Shown piece by piece: positions 1-9,668 of a stretch of 11,580 bases of DNA; position 1 is the first letter of the stretch; every line of letters starts with the position of its first letter. Source of the DNA: Myxococcota bacterium (GTDB lineage Bacteria; Myxococcota_A; UBA9160; PR03). The position numbers were made by a program, and so were the translations under genes. The notes under the pieces were generated by a model. It worked only from the letters and a program-made list of their open reading frames with translations. It ran no database searches and was not told the origin of the DNA. The stretch lies in contig JALOQG010000045.1 in the NCBI GenBank assembly GCA_025453505.1, positions 1 to 11,580 on the forward strand. The letters are read 5' to 3'.

Positions 1-920
<920 letters not shown>

Positions 921-928
921 GAGCTTCC

Positions 929-1858
929 ATGGCACGACCCAAGATCGCCCTGATCGGCGGCGGCAACATCGGCGGCGTGCTCGCCGAACAGATCGCGTAC
1001 CGCGAGCTCGGCGACGTGGTGCTCTTCGACGTCGTCGAAGGGCTGCCGCAGGGCAAGGCACTCGACATCGCCGAAGGCGCTCCGCTCTTCGGCGCCGACT
1101 CGAATGTGTCCGGCACCAACGACTACAAAGGCATCGCCGGCGCCGATCTGGTGATCATCACGGCGGGCCTCGCGCGCAAGCCGGGGATGTCGCGCGACGA
1201 CCTGCTCAAGACGAATCTCGCGATCATGAAGCAGGTCGCGGAGGGCGTGAAGGCCAACGCCCCGAACGCCACCGTCATCGTCGTCAGCAACCCGCTCGAC
1301 GCGATGGTCTACACGTTCAAGCAGGTCTCGGGCTTCCCCAAGAATCGCGTCGTCGGCATGGCCGGCGTGCTCGACTCCGCGCGCTTCCGCTCCTTCGTCG
1401 CGTGGGAGCTCGGCGTGTCGGTCGAGGACGTGACGGCGCTCGTGCTCGGCGGCCACGGCGACACGATGGTGCCGCTCGTGCGCTACTGCACGGTCGCGGG
1501 CATCCCGGTCACGAAGCTGCTCGCCAGGGACAAGATCGACGCGATCGTCGAGCGCACCAAGAACGCCGGCGGGGAGGTCGTGAACCTGCTCAAGACCGGC
1601 TCGGCGTTCGTGTCGCCCGCGGCTTCCGCGATCGAGATGGCCGAAGCGATCCTGAAGGACAAGAAGCGCGTGCTCGCCTGCGCCTGCCTGTGCGAGGGCG
1701 AGTATGGCGTGAAGGGCCTCTATCTCGGCGTTCCGTGCGTGCTCGGCGCGGGCGGTGTCGAGAAGATCATCGACCTCGAACTCGACGCCGACGAGAAGAA
1801 GTCTTTCGACGCTTCGGTCGAGCACGTGCGCAAGCTCGTCGCCGAGATCCAGCTCTAG
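929..1858 (+). CDS. mdh: Malate dehydrogenase, LDH-like (NAD-dependent)
   Basis: Interconverts malate and oxaloacetate with NAD in the TCA cycle. The protein has 309 residues, normal for the LDH-like MDH class found in alphaproteobacteria and Bacillus. The Rossmann glycine motif GGGNIGG is at residues 10-16, and Asp34 (LFDVVEG) at the end of the second strand indicates NAD. The active-site loop carries Arg83 and Arg89 (LARKPGMSRDD), followed by Asn121 (VVSNPLD), Arg152 (LDSARFR) and the catalytic Asp149/His176 pair (GGHGDTMVP). The double Arg favours malate/oxaloacetate over lactate. A cysteine-rich stretch (ACACLCEG) near the C-terminal third is unusual but lies outside the catalytic motifs. 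The ATG follows AGGAG at 919-923, which overlaps the icd stop, so the two genes are probably cotranscribed and translationally close. Confidence 0.97.
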   Translation: MARPKIALIGGGNIGGVLAEQIAYRELGDVVLFDVVEGLPQGKALDIAEGAPLFGADSNVSGTNDYKGIAGADLVIITAGLARKPGMSRDDLLKTNLAIMKQVAEGVKANAPNATVIVVSNPLDAMVYTFKQVSGFPKNRVVGMAGVLDSARFRSFVAWELGVSVEDVTALVLGGHGDTMVPLVRYCTVAGIPVTKLLARDKIDAIVERTKNAGGEVVNLLKTGSAFVSPAASAIEMAEAILKDKKRVLACACLCEGEYGVKGLYLGVPCVLGAGGVEKIIDLELDADEKKSFDASVEHVRKLVAEIQL

Positions 1859-1882
1859 CCGAAGTTCCAACGCGCACGGCGC

Positions 1883-1887
1883 GGAGG
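1883..1887 (+). promoter_or_regulatory. Ribosome binding site deciding the TTG start of sucC
   Basis: GGAGG lies 7 bases before TTG at 1895. The first residues after this codon (NVHEYQAKELL) align from position 2 with the SucC N-terminus, and no ATG or GTG fits as well, so TTG is the likely start. Confidence 0.75.
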
Positions 1888-1894
1888 CCCCCAC

Positions 1895-3070
1895 TTGAAC
1901 GTCCACGAGTACCAGGCGAAGGAGCTGCTGCGCTCCTTCGGTGTTCCCGTGCCGGCCGGCCGGCTCGCCACCACGCCCGCGGAGGCGGAGTCCGCCGCGC
2001 GCGCGCTCGACGCGAAGGTCGTCGTCGTGAAAGCGCAGGTGCACGCCGGCGGCCGCGGCAAGGCGGGCGGCATCAAGGTCGCGAAGTCCGCGGCCGAGGC
2101 GAAGCGCCTCGCCAGCGAGATCCTCGGCATGACGCTGCGTACCCACCAGACGGGCCCCGAGGGCAAGCTGGTGCGCAAGGTCTGGATCGAGTCCGGCTGC
2201 GAGATCGCGCGCGAGCTGTATCTCGCGGTCGTGCTCGACCGCGCCGCCGAAGACCTCGCGATCATCGCCTCGACCGAAGGCGGCATGGAGATCGAGGAAG
2301 TCGCGGAGCGCTCGCCCGAGAAGATCGTCACGGTCCACGTCGATCCCGCCGCGGGGCTCCAGCCCTTCCACACGCGCCGCGTCGCGTTCGCGCTCGGTCT
2401 GCCCGCGGCGTCGATCCCGAAGCTCGAGGTGTTCCTCGGCGGCCTCTACCGGCTCTTCACCGAACGCGACGCTTCGCTCGCGGAGATCAACCCCCTGGTC
2501 GTGACGGCGAGCGGCGATCTGATCGCGCTCGACTGCAAGCTCAACTTCGACGACAACGCGCTGTTCCGGCACGCCGACGTGCGCGAGCTGCGCGATCCCG
2601 ACGAAGAGGACGCGCGCGAGCGCGAGGCGAACGAACTCGATCTGGCGTACGTCGGGCTCGACGGCGACATCGGCTGCCTCGTCAATGGCGCCGGCCTAGC
2701 GATGGCCACGCTCGACATGCTGCGCGCGGCGGGCGGCTCGCCGGCGAACTTCCTCGACGTGGGCGGAGGGACGAACCAGGAGCGCGTCGCCGCGGCGTTC
2801 AAGCTGATCCTCCAGGACCCGCAGGTGAAGGCGATCCTCGTCAACATCTTCGGCGGCATCGTGCGCTGCGATCTGGTCGCCGAGGGCGTCGTCGCCGCGG
2901 CGAAGGAGCTGGGCGTGAAGGTCCCGCTCGTCGTGCGGCTGCAGGGCACCAACGCCGCCGAGGGCCGCGCGATCCTCGCGGGCTCCGGCCTCGACATCAC
3001 GCCCGCGGACACCTTCCGCGAGGCCGGCGAACGTGCGGTCGCTGCCGCCCGCTCCGGGAAGGGCAAGTAG
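1895..3070 (+). CDS. sucC: Succinyl-CoA synthetase (ADP- or GDP-forming), beta subunit
   Basis: Nucleotide-binding subunit of succinyl-CoA synthetase, which converts succinyl-CoA, nucleoside diphosphate and phosphate to succinate, CoA and nucleoside triphosphate. The protein has 391 residues against 388 in E. coli and is collinear throughout. An ATP-grasp domain covers roughly residues 2-210, with Lys46 in VVVKAQVHAGGRGKAGG at residues 43-59 and INPLVV plus LDCKLNFDDNALFR supplying metal and nucleotide contacts. The ligase domain follows, with LVNGAGLAMATLD, FLDVGGGTNQERV and LVNIFGGIVRCD. Translation starts at TTG, supported by the Shine-Dalgarno and by family alignment. It lies 36 bases after mdh and 2 bases before sucD. 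Whether it prefers ATP or GTP cannot be read with confidence. Confidence 0.97.
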   Translation: MNVHEYQAKELLRSFGVPVPAGRLATTPAEAESAARALDAKVVVVKAQVHAGGRGKAGGIKVAKSAAEAKRLASEILGMTLRTHQTGPEGKLVRKVWIESGCEIARELYLAVVLDRAAEDLAIIASTEGGMEIEEVAERSPEKIVTVHVDPAAGLQPFHTRRVAFALGLPAASIPKLEVFLGGLYRLFTERDASLAEINPLVVTASGDLIALDCKLNFDDNALFRHADVRELRDPDEEDAREREANELDLAYVGLDGDIGCLVNGAGLAMATLDMLRAAGGSPANFLDVGGGTNQERVAAAFKLILQDPQVKAILVNIFGGIVRCDLVAEGVVAAAKELGVKVPLVVRLQGTNAAEGRAILAGSGLDITPADTFREAGERAVAAARSGKGK

Positions 3071-3072
3071 CG

Positions 3073-3951
3073 ATGGCGATCCTCTGCGACGAGAACACGA
3101 AGCTGATCGTGCAGGGCCTCGGCAAGATGGGTCGCTTCCACGCGGGCCTCTCGCGCGAGTACCACACGCAGGTGGTCGGTGGCGTCGCGCCGGGCAAGGG
3201 CGGCACCGACGTCGACGGCATGCCGTGCTTCGATACGGTGCGCGACGCGGTCGCGCAGACCGGCGCCAACGCGTCGGTCGTGTTCGTGCCGCCGCCGGGC
3301 GCCGCGGACGCGATCCTCGAGGCGGCCGACGCCGGCATCGAGCTCGTCGTGTGCATCACCGAAGGCATCCCGGCGCTCGACATGCTGCGTGTGAAGCGGG
3401 CGCTGCGCGGCGGGGCGACGCGCCTGCTCGGTCCGAACTGTCCCGGCGTCGTGACGCCCGGAAAGTGTCGCATCGGCATCATGCCGGCGCAGATCACGAA
3501 GCCCGGCCCGGTCGGCGTCGTGTCGCGCTCGGGCACGCTGACCTACGAAGCGGTCGACCAGCTCACGCGTCTCGGCATCGGCCAGTCGAGCTGCGTCGGC
3601 ATCGGCGGCGATCCGATCATCGGCACGACCTTCGTCGACGCGCTCGCGCTCTTCGAGGCGGATCCGCAGACGCAGGCCGTGATCATGATCGGCGAGATCG
3701 GCGGCTCGGCGGAGGAGACGGCCGCCGAGTTCGTGAAGTCGCACATGAAGAAACCCGTGGTGGCGTTCATCGCCGGCCAGAACGCGCCGCCCGGCAAGCG
3801 CATGGGCCACGCCGGAGCGATCATCGCCGGCGGCAAGGGGCGCGCGAGCGACAAGATGGAGGCGCTCGAGGCCGCCGGGGTTCGCGTTTCGGTGTCGCCC
3901 GCGGAGCTCGGCGAGACGCTCGCGAAGCGCTGCCCGGAGCTGCGGGGCTAG
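3073..3951 (+). CDS. sucD: Succinyl-CoA synthetase, alpha subunit, with an altered CoA-binding loop
   Basis: Catalytic alpha subunit that carries the phosphohistidine and binds CoA. It has 292 residues, close to the usual 289. The phosphorylated His is His246 in GKRMGHAGAIIAGGKG. Also present are SRSGTLTYEAV (substrate-side Tyr158), the CITEGIP CoA contact, LGPNCPGV, GIGGDPI and IMIGEIGGSAEE. The odd part is the first Rossmann loop, residues 15-23, which reads GLGKMGRFH. The E. coli enzyme has GFTGSQGTFH, so this protein is one residue shorter and lacks both Thr residues of the CoA-binding loop. Sequence on both sides is in frame and canonical, so this is not a frameshift. The ATG lies 2 bases after the sucC stop, with the G-rich end of sucC as a possible ribosome binding site. 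Subunit identity is firm; the effect of the loop change is unknown. Confidence 0.96.
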   Translation: MAILCDENTKLIVQGLGKMGRFHAGLSREYHTQVVGGVAPGKGGTDVDGMPCFDTVRDAVAQTGANASVVFVPPPGAADAILEAADAGIELVVCITEGIPALDMLRVKRALRGGATRLLGPNCPGVVTPGKCRIGIMPAQITKPGPVGVVSRSGTLTYEAVDQLTRLGIGQSSCVGIGGDPIIGTTFVDALALFEADPQTQAVIMIGEIGGSAEETAAEFVKSHMKKPVVAFIAGQNAPPGKRMGHAGAIIAGGKGRASDKMEALEAAGVRVSVSPAELGETLAKRCPELRG

Positions 3952-3959
3952 GAACCGGT

Positions 3960-3974
3960 CCGCGACCGTCGCGG
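3960..3974 (+). terminator. Short GC hairpin after sucD, possible terminator stem
   Basis: CCGCGA and TCGCGG form a 6-bp stem with a CCG loop, 8 bases after the sucD stop. No T-run follows, so it does not meet the usual intrinsic-terminator pattern. It may simply stabilise the transcript end. Confidence 0.25.
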
Positions 3975-3982
3975 GGGCCTGC

Positions 3983-4084
3983 GGCGGATCGACGGGCCGC
4001 GCCTTCGGTTCGGCTCTGGCGGCGGGGTGCCGAGCGCGCGACCTGTCGCTTCGCCTCACGGGCGGCGCGTCCCGTCGATCCGCC
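3983..4084. repeat. 21-bp inverted repeat between convergent operons
   Basis: The left arm is 3983-4003 (beginning GGCGGATCGACGGG) and the right arm is 4064-4084 (ending CCCGTCGATCCGCC). The reverse complement of one matches the other at 20 of 21 positions; the single difference is a T at 4070. The arms are separated by 60 bases. Both are followed on the plus strand by TTCGG. The element sits between the ends of sucD and the VOC gene, where it could fold in transcripts from either side. It has no T-tract. It could be a bidirectional transcript end, a REP-like or miniature mobile element remnant, or a protein binding site. Confidence 0.8.
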
Positions 4085-4122
4085 TTCGGCTGCGCGGCTG
4101 ACCCGCCGAACGAACTCGCTCA

Positions 4123-4155
4123 TTCCCGCGTAGCGAGCCGAAGGCGAGCGGCGAG
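4123..4155 (-). repeat. 33-base dispersed repeat, copy C
   Basis: Read on the minus strand this is CTCGCCGCTCGCC, then TTC, then GGCTCGCTACGCGGGAA. Thirty of 33 positions are identical to the two copies at 11064-11096 and 11163-11195; only the central three bases differ. It begins one base after the TGA of the VOC gene and is transcribed with it. GCC and GGC flank the variable triplet and could pair as a mini-hairpin. Confidence 0.85.
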
Positions 4156-4156
4156 A

Positions 4157-4948
4157 TCAAAGGGTCGCGGGATCGACGAAGCGCAGCTCGGTGCCGGCGA
4201 TCCGGACGCCGCCGTCCGCGACGGCGAGGCCGCGCTCGCGTGCGACGGCGAGGGCGCGTTCGCGGGCCGCGCCGCTCGACTCGACGAGCTCCACTCCCAC
4301 CAACGCTTCGCCTGCGCCGTGCGCCGGGACGAAGCGCAGCGTCGCGCCGTCGAGCGCGATCGCGAACACGCCGCCGCCGAGCGCCGCGGCGGGCCGATCG
4401 AGCAGCGACGCCCAGTGCGCCGCGAGGCCCGCCGGCGCATTGCTCGCGAGCGTCGCGCTCGCGATCCCTGCGACCACGTCCGTGCGCACGTGCGCGCGCC
4501 ACGCGGGTCCCGCCCAGTCCCATTCGGACGCGGGCTCGGACGCGTCGAGCGAGAGGATCGCGCCGCCGGTGTCGCGCGGGTGCAGATGGATCGTGGCCGT
4601 GTGGCCGGCGTCGTGCGCGTGTTCGAAGACGATCCGGACCTTCTCGGCGGCGACGCGCGCGCGAGCGGCGGCGAGATCGGCGACCTGCACGATCACCATG
4701 TAGCCGCAATCGCCGCCGCGCTTCGCGAGCATCCGCGCCCCGGCCGAGTCCGCGCGCGCCGGCGACACGATTTCGAGGAAGGCATCGCCGACCGGGAACA
4801 CCGCGTTGGCGAGTCCGAAGAACGCGACGCCGGGATCGCGGAAGCCGACCTCGATGCCGAACACGGCGCGAAGATCCTCGACGGTCGCTTCGAGATCGCG
4901 CGCGAGGAGCGCGACCTGGCGCAGACGCAGCGGGGCCGAGGCCTGCAT
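4157..4948 (-). CDS. Glyoxalase-like VOC family protein
   Basis: A 263-residue protein of the vicinal oxygen chelate fold, probably cytoplasmic; the reaction is unknown. Residues about 9-135 form one full paired module: RQVALLARDLEATVEDL, then FGLANAVFPVGDAFLEIVSP with Glu59, GGDCGYMVIVQVADLAAARA, and IHLHPRDTGGAILSLD with His121 and His123. Residues about 155-260 look like a second, degenerate copy. The position where many VOC enzymes have the first metal-binding His (HVAL) is occupied by Gln11-Val12, so the metal site may be incomplete or different. The ATG at 4948 is 17 bases after the korB stop, behind a G-rich leader, so it is probably the last gene of the korAB operon. TGA at 4157-4159 is directly followed by a dispersed repeat copy. 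The link to 2-oxoacid oxidation is inferred from position only. Confidence 0.85.
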   Translation of the reverse strand: MQASAPLRLRQVALLARDLEATVEDLRAVFGIEVGFRDPGVAFFGLANAVFPVGDAFLEIVSPARADSAGARMLAKRGGDCGYMVIVQVADLAAARARVAAEKVRIVFEHAHDAGHTATIHLHPRDTGGAILSLDASEPASEWDWAGPAWRAHVRTDVVAGIASATLASNAPAGLAAHWASLLDRPAAALGGGVFAIALDGATLRFVPAHGAGEALVGVELVESSGAARERALAVARERGLAVADGGVRIAGTELRFVDPATL

Positions 4949-4965
4949 CGGAGCCGCCCGCCCGC

Positions 4966-5987
<1,022 letters not shown>

Positions 5988-5991
<4 letters not shown>

Positions 5992-7856
5992 GACGCGACT
6001 CCCAGCATCCGGTCGATGCCGCTACGCAGATCCGACACGCGGAACGGTTGGCCCTGCACCTTGGTGAGGCTCTGCGCGTCCACCAGGAACTCCGCGCGCA
6101 GCAGGCGCCAGAGCTGTCCGGTGTTCAGCTCCGCGACGAGCACGCGATCGAAGCGGCGCAGCACTTCGCCGAGGTTCGGCGGCAGCGGGTTCAAGTGGCG
6201 CAGGTGCACGCTCGCGACGTCGTGACCCACGGCGCGCGCGTCGTCCACGGCCGTCGTGATCGCCCCGTGAGTGCCGCCCCAGCCCACCACGAGCAGCTTG
6301 CCGCTCGTCGCGCCGTACGGCTCGACGGGCGGCACGTCCTGCACGATGCCCGCGATCTTGGCGTGCCGCAGGTCCGTCATGCGCTGGTGGTTCTCGGGCA
6401 GATACGAGACGTTGCCCTTGCCGTCCTGCTTCTCGAGACCGCCGATGCGGTGCTCGAGTCCGGGCGTCCCCGGGATCGCCCAGGGACGCGCCAGCGTCTC
6501 GGTGTCGCGCAAATACGGGAAGAACCCGTCCGGGTCGGTGCGGAAGGCGATGCCCTGACGCGGCAGCGCCGCGACGTCGGGCAAGCGCCACGGCTCGGCG
6601 CTGCTCGCGAGATACGAGTCCGAAAGCACCACCACGGGCGTCATGTACTTCACCGCGATGCGGAAGGCCTCGAGCATCACCGAGAAGCACTCGCTCGGCG
6701 TCGCTGGCGCGAGCACCGGGAGCGGCGAGTCGGAGCTGCGGCCGAAGAGAGCGCAGAGCAGGTCCGCCTGCTCCTCCTTGGTCGGCAGGCCCGTCGACGG
6801 GCCCGCGCGCTGCACGTCGACGATCACCAGCGGCAGCTCCGCGACGACGGCGAGATTGATCGCCTCCTGCTTGAGCAGGAAGCCGGGGCCGCTCGTCACG
6901 GTGAGGCCGAGCATGCCCGCGAACGACGCGCCGATCGCGGCCGAGACCGCCGCGATCTCGTCTTCCGCCTGCACGGTCTTGACGCCGAAGCTGCGGTGCT
7001 TGGCCAGTTCGTGCAGGACATCGCTGGCCGGCGTGATCGGATACGCGCCGACGACCAGCGGGCGGTCCATCGTCACGCTGGCCGCGACGCAGCCATACGC
7101 GAGCGCCGTGTTGCCGGTGATGTTCCGGTAGGTGCCGGGCTCGATCTTGGCGCGCGGCACTTCGAACGAGACCGGGAACACCTCGCTCGTCTCGCCGAAG
7201 TGGTAGCCCGCCTTCAGCACGCGAATGTTCGCCTCGCGTACTTCGCCTTCGAAGCGGCTCTCGATCCACGCGAAGGTCGACTCGAGCGGGCGTCCGTAGA
7301 GCCAGTACATGAGGCCGAGCGCGAAGAAGTTCTTCGAGCGGCCCGCCTCGCGCTGCGAGAGGCCGAGGTCGCGCACCGCCTCGAGCGTGAGGCGCGTCAC
7401 CGGAACTTCGACCAGTTGGAAGCGCTCGCGCGCGTCGGGCAGCGGATCCTCGCTGTAACCGGCGCGCTCGAAGTTCTTCTCGGTGAAGGTGTCGCTGTTG
7501 ATGATCACGAGGCCGCCGGAGCGGACGTCGGCGAGACAGGCGCGCAGCGCCGCGGGGTTGAACGCGACGAGCACGTCCGCCTGGTCCGCCGGCGTGCGGA
7601 TGTCCTGCGACGCGAAGTGGATCTGGTAGCCGGATACGCCGGCCAGTGTGCCGGCTGGTGCGCGGATCTCGGCCGGGAAATCGGGCAGGGTGGAGAGGTC
7701 GTTCCCGGCCAGCGCCGTCGACTCCGTGAACTTGGTGCCGGTGAGCTGGACGCCGTCACCGGAATCCCCGGCGAAGCGGATCGCGACGCGATCCAGGCGC
7801 TGCGACTTCTTGGGGTGGGACGAACCGGACGCGATCGGACCTTGCGAGGACGACAA
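5988..7856 (-). CDS. korA: 2-oxoglutarate:ferredoxin oxidoreductase, fused gamma-alpha subunit
   Basis: Partner of KorB. The 622-residue protein fuses the gamma domain (about residues 22-220, starting VAIRFAGDSGDGVQ at 24-37) to the alpha subunit. The alpha part has YRNITGNTALAYG at 243-255, the substrate segment YPITPASDVLHELAKH at 272-287, QAEDEIAAVSAAIGASFAG at 296-314, TSGPGFLLKQE at 321-331 and QRAGPSTGLPTKEEQADL at 349-366. The last motif is typical of 2-oxoglutarate and 2-oxoacid oxidoreductases of the KorAB type. A C-terminal domain with LLVVGWGGTHGA starts near 520. Length and architecture match actinobacterial-type KorA. I chose TTG at 7854-7856 because GGGAGG lies 5 bases upstream; the frame stays open further upstream but that part has no family similarity. 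Oxygen tolerance and direction of catalysis are not visible. Confidence 0.94.
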
Positions 7857-7861
7857 CGAAA

Positions 7862-7867
7862 CCTCCC
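7862..7867 (-). promoter_or_regulatory. Ribosome binding site deciding the TTG start of korA
   Basis: On the minus strand GGGAGG is followed by TTTCG and then TTG at 7856-7854. No ATG or GTG lies in frame between this site and the conserved gamma-domain start at about residue 22, so TTG is the best start. Confidence 0.7.
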
Positions 7868-7880
7868 GCGGGCGGGCCCC

Positions 7881-7908
7881 AGTGTATCCGCCGCAGGGGG
7901 GGGCGAAA
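7881..7908 (-). promoter_or_regulatory. Candidate sigma70-like promoter for korAB
   Basis: On the minus strand TACACT (7886-7881) resembles a -10 box, and a weak TTTCGC (7908-7903) lies 16 bases upstream. The predicted transcript would begin near 7874 with a leader of about 18 bases. The run of eight G on the plus strand (7896-7903) falls almost wholly inside the spacer. The match is weak in such GC-rich DNA. Confidence 0.25.
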
Positions 7909-8048
7909 GACCGCGGGATCGCGCAGCAGCGGCCTCGACACCGGCTCCGGGGGTCCCAGCGAACCCGTCGGCGCTTCGCGGCCTTCGCCGCTGCGGCTGC
8001 CACTTCGCGAGCCTCAAGCGCACACGAGCGGGCGCCGATACGCCCGGC

Positions 8049-8798
8049 ATGTTCGCTGCGCGTCAAAGGCCGCTGCTCGTGGTCGAGGATCGTCTCCTCG
8101 CGCTGCGGCTGTCGCTCAATACGCCGGTGCTCTCGACGGCCGAGCTGCCGACGGGGCCGGCGAGCGCCGCGATCGCCGTCTACGCCGAGGCCGGCACCCG
8201 CCGCTTCGCCGTGATCGTGCGCTCGCTCCGGGGCGGCGTGGCGGTCGTCTACGAACTCGAGGCCGAGCCTGCCACCGACGAGTCCGGTTGGAGCGTCGCG
8301 CTCGACGCGTCGCTCTCGTTCGGCGAGAGCATGGGATTCCTGTTCGACGACGAGATGATCGTGGATCGCCGGCCCGAGACGCTGCGCCGCGCGCTCGCGC
8401 GCATGCACGCGCTGATCGCGCCGCCGGAAGTCGGCGACCTCGACGAGATCTCCGCGCGATCGGACGCCGAGCCCGCCCACGCCGCGTCGGACGCAGCCGG
8501 TCTCGCGATCGGCTCCCCCGAAGATCTCTCCGAGATCCTGCTCGAAGACGAACTCGAGGGACAAGAAGCCGCGAGTCGTGCTCCCGTCGTGGCGACGCCG
8601 CCCGCGGCCGCCGTCCCGCTCTCGAAGTTTCGCAGCGCTCCGCCGCCTGCGTCTCCGGCGTCCGCCTCGCCCGAGCAGACCGAGCCGGGCCGCACGGGCC
8701 CTGCTCGTCTCGGTCGCGTGCGTCCGCTGCGCGTGCGTCTCGAGGCCGAGGGCGCGCCCCGCGTCGATCCGATCCTGCGTCTGCTCGCCGATTTCTGA
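8049..8798 (+). CDS. Hypothetical protein with acidic and Pro/Ala-rich linker
   Basis: I do not recognise this 249-residue protein. Residues 1-125 look like a folded domain rich in beta strands (PLLVVEDRLLALRLSLNTPV, AAIAVYAEAGTRRFAVIVRS, GGVAVVYELEAEP) ending in a helix (RRPETLRRALARMHALI). Residues about 126-172 are acidic (EVGDLDEISARSDAE and EDLSEILLEDELEG). Residues about 173-213 are Pro/Ala/Ser-rich and probably disordered. A basic and then hydrophobic tail follows, ending RVDPILRLLADF. There is no signal peptide or membrane segment, so it is probably cytoplasmic. The ATG has no convincing Shine-Dalgarno, but codon pattern and the downstream gene 21 bases away support it. It leads the plus-strand run with the TPR lipoprotein and RodZ-like gene, so an envelope or polarity-related role is possible but unproven. 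Confidence 0.75.
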   Translation: MFAARQRPLLVVEDRLLALRLSLNTPVLSTAELPTGPASAAIAVYAEAGTRRFAVIVRSLRGGVAVVYELEAEPATDESGWSVALDASLSFGESMGFLFDDEMIVDRRPETLRRALARMHALIAPPEVGDLDEISARSDAEPAHAASDAAGLAIGSPEDLSEILLEDELEGQEAASRAPVVATPPAAAVPLSKFRSAPPPASPASASPEQTEPGRTGPARLGRVRPLRVRLEAEGAPRVDPILRLLADF

Positions 8799-8819
8799 TT
8801 CCGCCCGAGGAGAACGAAG

Positions 8820-9668
8820 ATGATCCATCTCCACCGTGTGCCGCGCGTCGTCGCCCTGTTGGTCGCGATCACCGCGATCGCGTGCGCGTCGTCGAAGTCT
8901 CCCGAGGACGCGACCGGCGCGAAGCCGACGGCGCGCGCGTCCCGGTCGGGCGACAAGGCCGATACTGAGCAGCAGCGCTCCGAGGCACAGCGCCGGGCGC
9001 GGATGCAGTACGAGCTCGGCGTCGATCACCTGCAGAACGACCGTTCGCCGCAGGCCGTCGCGGCGCTGCTCGAAGCGCAGCGCTGGGATGCTTCGAGCGA
9101 GCGCACCGAACTCGCGCTGGCAGAGGCGTACCGCCAGCAGGGGCGCCTCGCCGAGGCCGAGCTGCATTTGAAGCGCGCGCTCGCGCTGAAGCCCCGCTTC
9201 CACCAGGCAGCGCTGAACCTGGCCGCCCTCTACATCCAGACGGAGCGCTACGAGGAGGCGGTGCCCCAGCTCGAGAGTCTGCTCGACGATCCGACTTTTG
9301 CGGGTCCGTGGCGGGCGCTCACGAACCTCGGCTGGGCGGAATATCGCCTCGGCCGGATGGACGACGCGTACCGTCATCTGTCGCTGGCGGTCGACTATCG
9401 CCCGCAGCACTGGCCCGCCCGCTTCAATCTCGCCATTCTGGAAGCCGAACGCGGCAATCGCGCCGCGGCCATCCAGCACTTCCAGCAGGTGCTCGAACAG
9501 AAGCCCGGGCCGCTCGCCGAGGCGGAAGTACGCTTCCGGTTGGCCGAGCAGCTCGAGTCGAGCGGAGATCGGCAGGGAGCCCGACGACAGCTCACGACGG
9601 CGAGCGATCTCCAGCCGAGTGGACCATGGAGCCGACGCAGCGCGGAATACCTGAAGACGCTGCAGTAG
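8820..9668 (+). CDS. TPR-repeat lipoprotein, PilF/PilW-like
   Basis: The protein has 282 residues. The N-terminus has a basic start, a hydrophobic stretch (VVALLVAITAIA) and Cys22 in AIACASS, a plausible though not ideal lipobox with Ala at -3, so it is probably anchored in a membrane facing the periplasm. A charged linker runs to about residue 59. From about residue 60 to the end there are five or six tetratricopeptide units, recognisable by segments such as AYRQQGRLAEAELHLKRALALKP, ALYIQTERYEEAVPQLESLL and LGWAEYRLGRMDDAYRHLSLA. This is the layout of PilF/PilW/Tgl proteins that help assemble type IV pilus secretin, but TPR lipoproteins have many roles. GAGGAG at 8807-8812 lies 7 bases before the ATG. 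The downstream RodZ-like gene starts inside this one, an arrangement that recalls the pilF-rodZ pair of gammaproteobacteria. Confidence 0.85.
   Translation: MIHLHRVPRVVALLVAITAIACASSKSPEDATGAKPTARASRSGDKADTEQQRSEAQRRARMQYELGVDHLQNDRSPQAVAALLEAQRWDASSERTELALAEAYRQQGRLAEAELHLKRALALKPRFHQAALNLAALYIQTERYEEAVPQLESLLDDPTFAGPWRALTNLGWAEYRLGRMDDAYRHLSLAVDYRPQHWPARFNLAILEAERGNRAAAIQHFQQVLEQKPGPLAEAEVRFRLAEQLESSGDRQGARRQLTTASDLQPSGPWSRRSAEYLKTLQ

Noticed and set aside
2446..4059. 537-codon open frame on the minus strand
   Set aside because: It is antisense to sucC and sucD, with low-complexity Arg/Ala composition. Both sense genes are certain.
7857..9479. Upstream extension of the korA frame
   Set aside because: The frame stays open for over 500 codons, but the added sequence is Arg-rich, has no family similarity, and lies opposite the hypothetical and TPR genes. 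The TTG with GGGAGG is the better start.
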